Shown in pieces: positions 43,154 to 52,179 of a stretch of 64,000 bases of DNA (position 1 is the stretch's first letter; each line of letters begins with the position of its first letter). The position numbers were made by a program, and so were the translations under genes. This DNA is from Pacificispira sp965223125. GTDB lineage: Bacteria > Pseudomonadota > Alphaproteobacteria > UBA8366 > Aestuariispiraceae. The notes below the pieces were generated by a model. It was not told where the DNA came from. It searched no databases and was given only the letters and a program-made list of their open reading frames with translations. Location: NCBI GenBank assembly GCA_965223125.1, contig OZ244984.1, positions 3,410,001 through 3,474,000 on the forward strand, written 5' to 3'.

Positions 43154-44743
43154 ATGCAGTCAGATATGGCCTCCTCACCCTCCTCCAAACCATCCGACTC
43201 CGACCCGACAGCCGGGTTGCGGCTTCGTCTTCGGGGGATCACCAAGCGGTTTCCGGGTTGTCTTGCCAATGATTCTATATCCCTCGATCTGGCAGCGGGG
43301 GAGATTCATGCGCTGTTGGGGGAGAACGGGGCGGGCAAGTCGACGTTGGTGAAAATCCTGTACGGTGTCCAGAGCGCCGATTCCGGCACCATCGAATGGG
43401 AAGGGCATCCGGTAGACATTCCGACCCCCCATGCCGCACGGGCACTGGGCATCGGCATGGTCTTCCAGCATTTTTCCCTGTTCGAGACATTGAGCGTCGC
43501 GGACAATGTCGCGCTGGCGATGACCGGCGGCACCGGGCGAAACCCGGCGTTGATCCGGGAGATCGAGCGGTTGAGCCAGGAATATGGCCTGGCCCTTGAT
43601 CCGACGCGGATCGTTCATGAACTCTCGGTCGGTGAGCGTCAGCGGGTGGAGATCGTGCGCTGCCTGATGCAGAATCCCAGCCTGATCGTGATGGACGAGC
43701 CGACCTCCGTTCTGACTCCGGCGGAAGTCGCGAAGCTTTTCACCGTGCTGCGCCGGTTGCGGGATGAGGGGCGGACAATTCTTTACATTTCCCACAAACT
43801 ACAGGAAATCCGCGATCTCTGCGACCGCGCCACGATCCTGCGTGGTGGCAAGGTCGTCGCCAGTTGCGATCCGCGCCAGGAAACGCCGCAAAGTCTGGCC
43901 GCAATGATGATCGGGCGCGCCTTCGACGGCCCCAAGGCGGGGAAGCCGATTCAGGTCGGGGAGGGAGTGCCGCTGCTCGCAGTGGCGGGTCTTAGCATGG
44001 AGGCGGACACACCCTTCGGGACTAGTCTGAAGAATATCGGATTCACGGTGCGTGCCGGTGAAATTCTGGGGATCGCCGGGGTTGCGGGAAACGGGCAGAA
44101 TACGCTGCTGGCGGCGCTGAGCGGGGAACACATTTCACCCCGCGATGACTGGATCAAATTCGAAGGTCGCTCCATTGGTCGCGTCGGTGCGCGCGGGCGG
44201 CGCGAGATGGGTATCGCCTTCGTGCCGGAGGAACGGTTGGGTCATGGTTCGGTCCCCGATCTGGGGCTGGAGGAAAATGCTCTATTGAGCGGCTGGCAGC
44301 GATGGGGGCTGGTCAAGCGGGGCCTGATTTCGCGCTCTAAATCACGCCAGAAGGCCGAGGATGTGATCGCTGCCTTCAATGTCGTCAGCGCCGGGACCGG
44401 TGCCGCCGCGCGCAGCCTGTCCGGGGGCAATCTGCAGAAATTCATCATCGGACGGGAGATATTGCAGGAACCGAAGCTTTTGATCGCAGCCCAGCCGACC
44501 TGGGGCGTCGATGCCGGGTCTGCCGCCGCGATCCAATCTGCCATGATCGACCTCGCCCGGTCCGGTGCCGGTATCGTTCTTGTCAGTCAGGATCTAGACG
44601 AGTTGTTTACCATCGCCGACCGGGTAGCTGTGATTTTTGATGGCAGGCTGTCAGAGAGCCGTCCGACCCATGCGACAACGGCGGAGGATGTCGGGCTGTT
44701 GATGGGCGGATTGTTCGAGCCCGAATCCGGGGTTCCCGCATGA
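43154..44743 (+). CDS. BMP-type (nucleoside) ABC importer, double ATP-binding protein
   Basis: ATPase of a sugar/nucleoside-class ABC importer, 529 residues with two nucleotide-binding domains in one chain. Domain 1 has Walker A GENGAGKST, signature LSVGERQRVEIV and Walker B LIVMDEPTS. Domain 2 has the altered Walker A-like GVAGNGQNTLL and signature SLSGGNLQKFIIGREI, as in RbsA/MglA/NupA-type proteins. It overlaps the permease gene by 4 bp. With two permeases and a BmpA-type binding protein, the set resembles purine-nucleoside importers; the actual ligand is inferred from family only. Confidence 0.92.
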   Translation: MQSDMASSPSSKPSDSDPTAGLRLRLRGITKRFPGCLANDSISLDLAAGEIHALLGENGAGKSTLVKILYGVQSADSGTIEWEGHPVDIPTPHAARALGIGMVFQHFSLFETLSVADNVALAMTGGTGRNPALIREIERLSQEYGLALDPTRIVHELSVGERQRVEIVRCLMQNPSLIVMDEPTSVLTPAEVAKLFTVLRRLRDEGRTILYISHKLQEIRDLCDRATILRGGKVVASCDPRQETPQSLAAMMIGRAFDGPKAGKPIQVGEGVPLLAVAGLSMEADTPFGTSLKNIGFTVRAGEILGIAGVAGNGQNTLLAALSGEHISPRDDWIKFEGRSIGRVGARGRREMGIAFVPEERLGHGSVPDLGLEENALLSGWQRWGLVKRGLISRSKSRQKAEDVIAAFNVVSAGTGAAARSLSGGNLQKFIIGREILQEPKLLIAAQPTWGVDAGSAAAIQSAMIDLARSGAGIVLVSQDLDELFTIADRVAVIFDGRLSESRPTHATTAEDVGLLMGGLFEPESGVPA

Positions 44744-45816
44744 TTGCCCTGGAGCGCCGCCCTGATGCCTCGCGTCTCTGGCTCTATGCGACGCCTGTAC
44801 TGGCGGTCATCCTGACGGTTCTGTCTGGAGCGGTGATGTTCGCGCTGATGGGGTTCGACCCGATGGCGGCGCTACGGGCCTATTTCGTCAGTCCGCTGCT
44901 GGATTCCTACGGACTTGGCGAATTGACCGTGAAGGCAACGCCACTGGCGATCATTGCCGTCGGCCTGGCGCTGGGGTTCCGTGCCAATGTCTGGAATATC
45001 GGTGCGGAGGGACAGTTGACCCTGGGCGCGACCACAGGCGGTGGTCTGGCGCTGCTGTTCTATGGTGGGGAGGGACCGTGGCTGCCGCCGTTGATCCTGC
45101 TGGGCGGGATGCTGGGCGGGGCGGCCTGGGCGGCGATTCCAGCCTTCTTGCGCACGCGGTTCAACGCCAATGAAATTCTGGTCAGTCTGATGCTGACCTA
45201 TGTTGCGGGGCTGCTGCTCAGTTATCTCGTAACCGGGCCGTGGAAGGATCCGATGGGGTTCGGTTTTCCGCAAACCCGGATGTTCGGGGATGGTGCCCTG
45301 TTGCCGGTGATCCTGTCCGGGACGCGGATGCATGTCGGCTTTCCGCTGGCGCTTGTCGCCGTCGCGGCGACCTGGTTCATCATCGCGCGCAGTTTCATCG
45401 GGTTTCAGATCACGGTCGTCGGCCTGACGCCGCCTGCGGCAGGCTATGCCGGATTCAGCCGTCCAAAGATCATCTGGGCGACCCTGCTGACAGGCGGTGC
45501 ATTGGCAGGGCTGGCGGGGGCGATAGAGGTTGCCGGGCCAATCGGGCAACTGACACCGTCGATCTCCCCCGGCTACGGTTTTACCGCGATCATCGTCGCC
45601 TTTCTGGGGCGGCTGCATCCGGTTGGTATCCTGTTTGCTGCGCTGTTGATGGCGCTCAGCTATATCGGCGGCGAATCGGCACAGATTGAACTGGGGCTGC
45701 CACTGGCTGTGACTGGGGTGTTCCAGGGTATGTTGCTGTTCTTTCTGTTGGCGAGCGACGTGCTGGTTCACTACCGCGTGAAGACCCGTCGTGCGGTTGT
45801 CGGGAGGGCTGGATAG
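44740..45816 (+). CDS. ABC importer permease, BMP/nucleoside type (first)
   Basis: Inner-membrane permease of 358 residues with about 8-10 hydrophobic segments and the BPD_transp_2 signature FRANVWNIGAEGQLTLGA near residue 82. The second marker, ALAGLAGAIEVAG near 251, is typical of YufP/NupB-like proteins. The ATG overlaps the ATPase stop, and the second permease starts 2 bp after this stop. Confidence 0.92.
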   Translation: MIALERRPDASRLWLYATPVLAVILTVLSGAVMFALMGFDPMAALRAYFVSPLLDSYGLGELTVKATPLAIIAVGLALGFRANVWNIGAEGQLTLGATTGGGLALLFYGGEGPWLPPLILLGGMLGGAAWAAIPAFLRTRFNANEILVSLMLTYVAGLLLSYLVTGPWKDPMGFGFPQTRMFGDGALLPVILSGTRMHVGFPLALVAVAATWFIIARSFIGFQITVVGLTPPAAGYAGFSRPKIIWATLLTGGALAGLAGAIEVAGPIGQLTPSISPGYGFTAIIVAFLGRLHPVGILFAALLMALSYIGGESAQIELGLPLAVTGVFQGMLLFFLLASDVLVHYRVKTRRAVVGRAG

Positions 45817-45818
45817 TC

Positions 45819-46742
45819 ATGGACCTGCTGGCCCCCATCGCGATTTCCATCATTGCCGCCTCGACGCCGCTGCTCTTCGCCGCCATTGGTGAATTGGTGG
45901 TGGAGAAGTCCGGTGTGCTCAATCTCGGAGTCGAGGGCATGATGCTGGCGGGCGCGGTGCTGGCCTTCATCGTCGGGCTGGAGACGGGAAGCAGCCTGCT
46001 TGCCGTCGCTGCCGGGGCCGTGATGGGGGCGGTTATGGCTGCCCTGTTTGCCCTTCTGACACTGGGCCTGCTGGCCAATCAGGTGGCAACCGGGCTGGCG
46101 CTGACCCTGTTCGGGATCGGCTTCAGCGCCTTGCTGGGACAAAGCTATGTCGGTCAGCCGATTGCAGCCCTGCCGAAACTGGCAGTGCCGGGGCTGTCCG
46201 ACCTGCCGCTGGTCGGCCCGGTTCTGTTCGGGCAGGACGGGCTGGTCTATCTTTCCTTCATCGCGACCGCCGGAGTCGCCTGGTTTCTTTATCACAGCCG
46301 TGCGGGCTTGACCCTGCGGGCGGTGGGGGAGAATCCGTCGGCGGCCCATGCCATCGGCTTCCCGGTGCGCCGCATCCGGCTGGCCGCGGTTCTGTTCGGC
46401 GGAGCCATGGCGGGACTGGGCGGGGCCTATCTGTCGCTTTCCTACACGCCGATGTGGGCCGAGGCGATGACCGCCGGGCGTGGCTGGATTGCGCTTGCGC
46501 TGGTCGTCTTCGCCACATGGCGACCGGGCAGGGTATTGCTGGGTGCATATCTGTTCGGTGGATTGACACTGGCGCAACTGCATCTGCAGGGCATGGGCAG
46601 CATCGACATTCCATCTCAATTCCTCAACATGGCCCCCTACATCGCAACCATCGTGGTCCTTGTGCTGATCTCGCGCGATGCCACGCGTATCCGGTTGAAT
46701 GCGCCTGCCAGCATCGGGAAAGTGTTTCATCCCGACGGCTGA
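45819..46742 (+). CDS. ABC importer permease, BMP/nucleoside type (second)
   Basis: Second permease, 307 residues, with LVVEKSGVLNLGVEGMMLAGA near residue 26 and the coupling region LRAVGENPSAAHAIGFPV near 165, as in YufQ/NupC-like proteins. It pairs with the preceding permease to form the heterodimeric channel. The binding-protein gene begins 108 bp downstream. Confidence 0.92.
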   Translation: MDLLAPIAISIIAASTPLLFAAIGELVVEKSGVLNLGVEGMMLAGAVLAFIVGLETGSSLLAVAAGAVMGAVMAALFALLTLGLLANQVATGLALTLFGIGFSALLGQSYVGQPIAALPKLAVPGLSDLPLVGPVLFGQDGLVYLSFIATAGVAWFLYHSRAGLTLRAVGENPSAAHAIGFPVRRIRLAAVLFGGAMAGLGGAYLSLSYTPMWAEAMTAGRGWIALALVVFATWRPGRVLLGAYLFGGLTLAQLHLQGMGSIDIPSQFLNMAPYIATIVVLVLISRDATRIRLNAPASIGKVFHPDG

Positions 46743-46850
46743 CTTGTTACAGTTTTGCGATGCAACATACCGCGTCATCGGGGGATGGCGTGTGCGCGTG
46801 CCCAAAGTCCAGATTCCATCCGCCAATCATCAGAACAGGGAGTTTCACCA

Positions 46851-47948
46851 ATGACCCAGTTTTCCCGCCGGTCCTTCAACAGATTGACCCTGGCTGCCGG
46901 TGCGGCGGCCACACTGCCGCTGACCCTCGGTTCCGCATCCGCCGCCGACCCGTTCAAGGTCGGTTTCATCTATGTCGGCCCGGTCGGCGATCATGGCTGG
47001 TCCTATGAGCATGATCAGGGTCGCCTCGCCATCGAAGCGGAATTCGGTGACAAGGTTCAGACCAGTTTCGTCGAGTCGGTGCCCGAAGGCGCGGATGCGG
47101 AGCGCGTGATCACACAGCTCGCCCGCAGCGGTCACAAGCTGATCTTCACGACATCCTTTGGCTACATGAATCCGACCAACAAAGTCGCGAAAAACTTCCC
47201 CGACGTGATGTTCGAGCACGCGACCGGCTATACCCGCGCCGACAATGTCGCAACCTATGCCGCGCGTTTCTATGAGGGCCGCTACGTCGTCGGTATCCTG
47301 GCAGGGCACATGACCAAGACCAACAAGGTCGGCTATATCGGCTCAATCCCGATCCCGGAAGTGATCCGGGGCATCAATGCCTTCACCCTGTCGGCGCGCA
47401 AGATCAATCCGAATATCGAAGTGACCCCGATCTGGATCAACGAATGGTACAATCCGGGCAAGGAAGCCGATGCGGCGAAGGCGCTGATCGATCAGGGTGC
47501 CGACATCATCCTGCAACACACCGATTCTCCCGCACCGGTGCAGACCGCCCAGGAACGCGGCGTCTGGGCTGTCGGTCAGGCATCCGACATGTCCCGTTTC
47601 GGCCCGAAGTCACATATGACCGCCATCGTCGACAACTGGGCACCCTACTATATCGAGCGCACCCGCGCGGCGATGGACGGAACCTGGACGTCTGGCGATG
47701 TCTGGGGAGGTCTCAACTCCGGCATGGTGGAAATGAGTCCCTATAACGAGGCGCTGCCGGAGAATGTCGTCGCAGAAGCCAAAGCAGCGGAAAAGGCGAT
47801 TGCTGACGGTTCGCTGTTCCCCTTCTCCGGCCCGATCCGGAATCAGGCGGGAGAAGTCGCGGTGGCCGATGGAGCATCGCTGACAGACGGCGATCTGCTT
47901 GGCATGAACTGGTATGTCGAAGGCGTGGTCGGCAAAGTACCAAGCTGA
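46851..47948 (+). CDS. BMP-family substrate-binding protein with Tat signal
   Basis: Extracytoplasmic ligand-binding protein of 365 residues (BmpA/PnrA family, known for purine nucleosides). The N-terminus MTQFSRRSFNRLTLAAGAAA is a twin-arginine signal with an S-R-R-x-F motif at residues 5-9 and an AxA-type cleavage region near 30-32; there is no lipobox, unlike many BMP proteins. The mature part begins DPFKVGFIYVGPVGDHGWSYEHD, the usual family opening. ATG 46851 has AGGGAG upstream. It ends the importer operon and is followed by a GC hairpin. Confidence 0.93.
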   Translation: MTQFSRRSFNRLTLAAGAAATLPLTLGSASAADPFKVGFIYVGPVGDHGWSYEHDQGRLAIEAEFGDKVQTSFVESVPEGADAERVITQLARSGHKLIFTTSFGYMNPTNKVAKNFPDVMFEHATGYTRADNVATYAARFYEGRYVVGILAGHMTKTNKVGYIGSIPIPEVIRGINAFTLSARKINPNIEVTPIWINEWYNPGKEADAAKALIDQGADIILQHTDSPAPVQTAQERGVWAVGQASDMSRFGPKSHMTAIVDNWAPYYIERTRAAMDGTWTSGDVWGGLNSGMVEMSPYNEALPENVVAEAKAAEKAIADGSLFPFSGPIRNQAGEVAVADGASLTDGDLLGMNWYVEGVVGKVPS

Positions 47949-47972
47949 TAGCATAACCGCCTGAAATTGGGG

Positions 47973-47996
47973 GAGGGGGAGGATTTTCTCCCCCTC
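47973..47996. terminator. GC-rich hairpin between convergent genes
   Basis: GAGGGGGAG (47973-47981) and CTCCCCCTC (47988-47996), loop GATTTT. A 9-bp perfect stem placed between the convergent BMP gene and GNAT gene; it lacks a clear T-tract, so terminator function is likely but not certain. Confidence 0.55.
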
Positions 47997-48011
47997 TCGC
48001 AAAGGCTCCCC

Positions 48012-48473
48012 TTATCGAAGTCTCATGCGATATCGGACATGACCATCCTCGCCCCCGGCGATGCTGTCATAGAGGCTGCGGGCGCGAGTGTTTCCGATGT
48101 TGGTCATCCAGTACAAACGCTCATAGCCCAGCATTTCCGCTGCTTGCTGGACGGCGGCAATGAGGGCGGTTGCGGTGCCCTGGCCGCGCGCGGACTCCGT
48201 GACATAAAGGTCTTCCAGATAGCAGTCACCCCGGTCGAGCCAGGTGCTGGAATGGGTAAGCCAGGTGACGAAGCCGGTTGCCGACCCCGAGGCATCGCGG
48301 GCAATGAAGCTGTTGATCGTGTGATTGGCATCAAGGATGCGCGACCAGGTGAGGTCGGTCTGGGCAGGTGAGACATCGGCCTTGTAAAAGGTGCAATAGG
48401 CGTCCCAGAGCGCCCGCCATTCGGCCTTGTCCGAGGCTCCGACCGGGTGGATGCCATGGCGGATATCAGGCAT
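48012..48473 (-). CDS. GNAT-family N-acetyltransferase
   Basis: Predicted acetyl-CoA-dependent acetyltransferase, 153 residues from ATG 48473. The acetyl-CoA loop is in VTESARGQGTATALI (R/Q-x-x-G-x-A type) near residue 93, preceded by the beta4 strand YLEDLYV and followed by the LYDSIAG motif. The substrate is unknown. The start lies 8 bp inside the 3' end of the aminotransferase gene, so the two are translated from one message. A longer upstream frame is not conserved in character. Confidence 0.82.
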   Translation of the reverse strand: MPDIRHGIHPVGASDKAEWRALWDAYCTFYKADVSPAQTDLTWSRILDANHTINSFIARDASGSATGFVTWLTHSSTWLDRGDCYLEDLYVTESARGQGTATALIAAVQQAAEMLGYERLYWMTNIGNTRARSLYDSIAGGEDGHVRYRMRLR

Positions 48474-49389
48474 CGTAATCGACCCGAAGGCAGAGGTCCG
48501 GGCGGGCGTGCCAGTCCCAGTATCGCTGTTTGATTTCCAGCGTCCGGGGGCCGGGTGCGTCATTGCCGTAGATACGTGCGTCCAGTCTGCGGATCGGCAT
48601 GATCCCGCCACCGGTGGTGCAGGCAAAGGCCTCGTCAGCGGATTTGAATTCCTCGATGGTGATCGGTCTGATTTCGGTCGGGATACCCAGTTCCGCGCAG
48701 ACTTCCAGGACGGTGCGCCGCGTGATCCCTTCCAGCGCGCCCCGGTCGGGCGTCACAGCCACGCCATCGATCAGGGCGAAAACATTGAATCCCGGTCCCT
48801 CGCAGATAAACCCGTCGGCATCGGTCAGCAGGGCGTTATCCGCACCGGCATCTTCCGCCTCGAACAGGCCATAGGTCATGTCGCCCCAATGATAGTTTTT
48901 AACTCGCGGATCGACGGATCGCGCCGGAATTCGGATCGTGTCGGGGATAATCAGATGGGCACCGCGCGTGATTACCTCTTCCGGGAAGACCCAGACCCAG
49001 GGTCTGGCATAGGCGATGAAGCGGTTCTCGCAGGCGCTCGGCATTCGGCTCGGTCGGACGGGGATGCCGCGCAGGCAGACCATGGCGACATAGGACCGGC
49101 GCAGCCCGGACCGGCGTACGCATTCGATCAGAATCCGGCGTATCTCCGCCCGGTCCTGTGGAACCGACAGCCGGAGCGCGCGCATCGAGGTCTCGAACCG
49201 ATCCAGATGGTCCTCCAACCGGAAGAAGGCACCATCCCAGACCGACACCACGTCATAGGTGGCATCCGACCGTACCAGACCCCAGTCCGTGACTCCGATT
49301 TTCGCCTCGGCCAACGGGCGAAATTCGTCATCGATCCAGGCGATCCCCGCGCTCGGAGATGGTCCAGCGTTGGCAGTATGATCCGTCAC
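48466..49389 (-). CDS. class IV aminotransferase (BCAT / D-amino acid aminotransferase-like)
   Basis: PLP enzyme of fold type IV, 307 residues. The PLP lysine is Lys164 in RVKNYHWGDM; further markers are ALLTDADGFICEGPGFNVF (residues about 184-202) and the phosphate-binding GITRRTV. The start is GTG 49389, which overlaps the stop of the upstream PilZ gene in a GTGA junction. Whether it is a branched-chain, D-amino acid or other transaminase cannot be told from sequence alone. Confidence 0.87.
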   Translation of the reverse strand: MTDHTANAGPSPSAGIAWIDDEFRPLAEAKIGVTDWGLVRSDATYDVVSVWDGAFFRLEDHLDRFETSMRALRLSVPQDRAEIRRILIECVRRSGLRRSYVAMVCLRGIPVRPSRMPSACENRFIAYARPWVWVFPEEVITRGAHLIIPDTIRIPARSVDPRVKNYHWGDMTYGLFEAEDAGADNALLTDADGFICEGPGFNVFALIDGVAVTPDRGALEGITRRTVLEVCAELGIPTEIRPITIEEFKSADEAFACTTGGGIMPIRRLDARIYGNDAPGPRTLEIKQRYWDWHARPDLCLRVDYDA

Positions 49390-49721
49390 TGTTTGGCCAG
49401 AAAATCCGTCAACAGACGCCGCCAGTTCGGATGCGGGCTCTGATAGGCGACGACAAGACTGCGCTCGTCGCGCCGGATCACCCGTCCGCTTGCTTCGACG
49501 ACTGTGGTGCCGCCCCGAACCGGGACCAGCAGGTCGAAGACCAGCCCCTGGCCACTGACGATCCATGTTGGCGCACCGCGTACCTGGATTCCGGTGGCGG
49601 AGATATCCATGACATCAAGTTCACGCCCATCCATGCGGAACCGGATTTTCCGGGAATTGAAGCGGGGAAAGCGTCTGCTGTCCGCCGCTTCCTCTGATCG
49701 CGAAAGAAATTTTCTGAACAT
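49386..49721 (-). CDS. PilZ-domain protein, probable c-di-GMP binder
   Basis: Small 111-residue cytosolic protein with both c-di-GMP binding motifs of PilZ: RRFPR (RxxxR, residues 16-20) and DISATG (DxSxxG, 39-44). ATG 49721 is favoured because GGGGAGAG precedes it; an ATG at 49742 is in frame. It heads an overlapping three-gene unit with the aminotransferase and GNAT genes, an unusual pairing of a second-messenger receptor with amino-acid metabolism. Confidence 0.85.
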   Translation of the reverse strand: MFRKFLSRSEEAADSRRFPRFNSRKIRFRMDGRELDVMDISATGIQVRGAPTWIVSGQGLVFDLLVPVRGGTTVVEASGRVIRRDERSLVVAYQSPHPNWRRLLTDFLAKQ

Positions 49722-49827
49722 GACCACTCTCCCCATGCCCATTCAAGTCACCCATGCAAAGTGTGCCCCGGACCGGTCTCCGATGACAAGAGGAATGAAC
49801 AATGGAAGTTCGTTTGCTGAAAGTGCC

Positions 49828-50967
49828 TCAACTTTCCAGCAGGGCACCTTTTTTGCGATGTGCCAGAGGCGTGCGTCCCGCGACCTTGCCGATCCCCTCT
49901 CCGGGCGGCACCAGACGCAGATCAGATCGCGCGAAGAACAGGCCTGCCGTGCGCGTGTGGATCGGTGTGCGGGCGGTAAGCGGGTCGGGCGCCGTCAGGT
50001 CGATAATCTCTGCAATGACCTGACCTTCCTCCACGATATCGCCGATTTCGGCCTTGTAGGCGATCAGGCCTGCCGTGTCAGTATGCATCACGTCCACCGC
50101 ATCGAGACGATAAGGGTCCGGGCCTTCCACTGGACCCGGATCGCCAGAGACCGCGCCTTGTGTCATCAGGAACCGCAGCAATCCTTCGGCATCACGTCGG
50201 CCCAGCGCATCGCTGACATCGTCTTTGCCACGCAGTTCCAGGGTGCATCCGAAACACGCCATCGGCAGCGTTTCGCCTCCTTCCACATGGTCGGTCATGC
50301 GCCGCCAGACCCCGGCATTGCAATCATCGAAGCTGAATCCTCCTGCCTCCTCCTCCAGCAGAATGATCGGGAAATCCACCGTTGCGGCCATGGTGCGGGC
50401 GATTTCTGCATGGGCGACGTGGCAATAGACATGGGCATAGCTTTCCTGGTCGCAATGCACGTCGATCACCGCGTCGGCATCGATGCTGAGCGACAGCAGC
50501 ATGCGCCGCCAGTGCTCGACATCTGTTCGGGCTGGCATATCGGCAACTGCCTTTCGCAGCGCCTGACGCAGATTTGCGATATCCGCCTGCGCATTTCCAG
50601 TGAACGGGCCGTCCAGATACTCGGCGGCGGGGGCGGATAGATCGGGCCAGTTGCGATTGAAATTCCCGGATCCATCATAGGCATAGCGACCTGGTGCTGC
50701 TGATCCCATCCGCTGGTCCAATCCGATTGGATTGGCATAGGGAACCAGGACGATCTCGCCCGTGATCCGTCCGTCGGCATCGGCCTGCGCCAGCAGGGGG
50801 ATCAGGTGGTTCAGCGCCATAAGACCCGGCCATTCATCGGCATGCAGCGCGGCCTGAAGGTAGATCTTGGGGCTGGAACCGGCACTGCCGAACCGGTGCA
50901 CGGTCAGGAATCGTTCGGTACCGGGTGCGGAGGATTTCAGGGGGAGTCTGTCGACAATATGAGGCAT
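49828..50967 (-). CDS. succinylglutamate desuccinylase / aspartoacylase family protein
   Basis: M14-like zinc hydrolase of 379 residues. Zinc ligands are in LHADEWPG (His42, Glu45) and VIDVHCD (His171); GNFNRNWP near residue 101 is the usual substrate-carboxylate motif. The family removes acyl groups from N-acyl amino acids or related amides; the C-terminal 100 residues form a small beta-rich extension seen in the AstE/AspA group. Substrate not known. It lies 73 bp downstream of an M15-like gene on the same strand. Confidence 0.85.
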   Translation of the reverse strand: MPHIVDRLPLKSSAPGTERFLTVHRFGSAGSSPKIYLQAALHADEWPGLMALNHLIPLLAQADADGRITGEIVLVPYANPIGLDQRMGSAAPGRYAYDGSGNFNRNWPDLSAPAAEYLDGPFTGNAQADIANLRQALRKAVADMPARTDVEHWRRMLLSLSIDADAVIDVHCDQESYAHVYCHVAHAEIARTMAATVDFPIILLEEEAGGFSFDDCNAGVWRRMTDHVEGGETLPMACFGCTLELRGKDDVSDALGRRDAEGLLRFLMTQGAVSGDPGPVEGPDPYRLDAVDVMHTDTAGLIAYKAEIGDIVEEGQVIAEIIDLTAPDPLTARTPIHTRTAGLFFARSDLRLVPPGEGIGKVAGRTPLAHRKKGALLES

Positions 50968-51040
50968 GATGGTCTTTCCGGACAGGTCGTTTTCCCGACC
51001 CTATGCCGCAAGTTCCGGGTGGACAAGACCGGGATTCGAA

Positions 51041-51658
51041 TCATCCCCGAAATGGCGGGAAGTCAGGATACCAGTCATCATGACACCCGGAATGGTTGTC
51101 CTTGCCCGGTTTCGTCAGACAGCCGACCGGTTCAATGTAGCTGTCGATCCGGCGCTCCGGCTCTTCCCGCCAGTTCAGGTTCAGTGCTGCGCGTTTGGGG
51201 AAGAAATACTGGGTATGGTAGGGTAGGTGGTCGTGGATGTACCAGGCCAGCGCGCGCCAGTCCGCCCCGGCCTCATAGCGGTCAGCGAACCAGGGAATGA
51301 CGATGCAGGCGGTCGCGCCCATCCGACCGGCGGAATCGCGCATGTCCCAGATGTGATGGGCATAATTCGCCTCGTTCCGGGCGCAGTTCAAGCCGTTTTC
51401 GTTGCCGAACCGGTTGACCTCGGGTGAGCGGTAGCTGGACCGGATGGCAATCCGCCCGAAGGTTTCCTGCAAGGGCTCCAGCAGTTCCTCGCAGAGTTTC
51501 GTTCCCGCCGCGATGGCAAGATCAGGGTCTTCCGGAACATTGGAGAACCCGTGCATTGCCGCAATCTCGCTGTACAGGAAGTCGCGCATGAAGAAATTTT
51601 CACTCAGCCGGACACGGCCAAGCTTTTCCAGGGCTGCAAGGGTTTCCGGCTGTTTCAT
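51041..51658 (-). CDS. peptidase M15-like protein
   Basis: A 205-residue protein resembling the D-Ala-D-Ala carboxypeptidase / M15 fold: RSSYRSPEVNRFG near residue 72, an AHHIWDMRD block near 100-108 (H-x6-D-like zinc region) and WYIHDHLPYHTQYFFP near 140. No signal peptide, so a cytosolic role, or a phage-lysin-like ancestry, is possible. Similar proteins are widespread in alphaproteobacteria but I know of no characterised one. Moderate confidence in the family and none in the substrate. Confidence 0.65.
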   Translation of the reverse strand: MKQPETLAALEKLGRVRLSENFFMRDFLYSEIAAMHGFSNVPEDPDLAIAAGTKLCEELLEPLQETFGRIAIRSSYRSPEVNRFGNENGLNCARNEANYAHHIWDMRDSAGRMGATACIVIPWFADRYEAGADWRALAWYIHDHLPYHTQYFFPKRAALNLNWREEPERRIDSYIEPVGCLTKPGKDNHSGCHDDWYPDFPPFRG

Positions 51659-51774
51659 GCTCTTAACCTTTCAGCATTATAATGGGTCGATTACTCAATT
51701 TATGGTTTTAATCCGAGTTGTGTCAGGCAGTTCTTTCTGCTACCATATATTATAATCCTAGGGGAGTGGTTGTT

Positions 51775-52179
51775 ATGAGTTCGCTTAAGTTCTTCGTCCC
51801 GAGGGCTGGTAAAATACATGTCGAAGCCGTGGATAGCGAACATGAAGAGATCGTGGCCGCGCTCGATCTGGTGCGTGAACATATCAACAATGCCGAATTC
51901 GAGGTTGTCTCGAAGACAAGGGAAGTCGGCAATCTGCTGCTTTCGCATTTCAGAAGCGAGGAGCGGCTGATGAAATCCTTTGAGTACCCGCATCTCAATC
52001 ATCACATTGTCCATCATGATCAATCCTTGGGCAGCGTCTATCGCATTCTCGGTAATTGCGAGATGCATAGTCGGGTTGATATCGAAGAGTTGCGGGATCT
52101 CTTCCGTATCCTGATCGACGATATCTTTTCCGCCGACATGGCTTTCAGCAATTATCTGATGGCGCAGCGCAAGATCTGA
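51775..52179 (+). CDS. bacteriohemerythrin-like protein with one altered iron ligand
   Basis: Four-helix di-iron oxygen-binding fold, 134 residues. Ligands at the standard positions: His23 (DSEHEEI), His58 (LLSHF), Glu62 (SEERLM), His77 and His81 (YPHLNHHIVHHD) and Asp121. The position normally occupied by the seventh ligand, the His of the HIxxxD motif, is Asp116 (DDIFSAD). ATG 51775 has GGGGAG upstream. It is followed after 226 bp by a cytosolic PAS chemoreceptor on the same strand, which suggests a shared oxygen- or redox-related role. Confidence 0.82.
   Translation: MSSLKFFVPRAGKIHVEAVDSEHEEIVAALDLVREHINNAEFEVVSKTREVGNLLLSHFRSEERLMKSFEYPHLNHHIVHHDQSLGSVYRILGNCEMHSRVDIEELRDLFRILIDDIFSADMAFSNYLMAQRKI

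Noticed and set aside
51751..51756. TATAAT just before the hemerythrin gene as its -10 box
   Set aside because: Transcription would begin at about the ribosome site, leaving almost no leader, and no suitable -35 lies 16-18 bp upstream.
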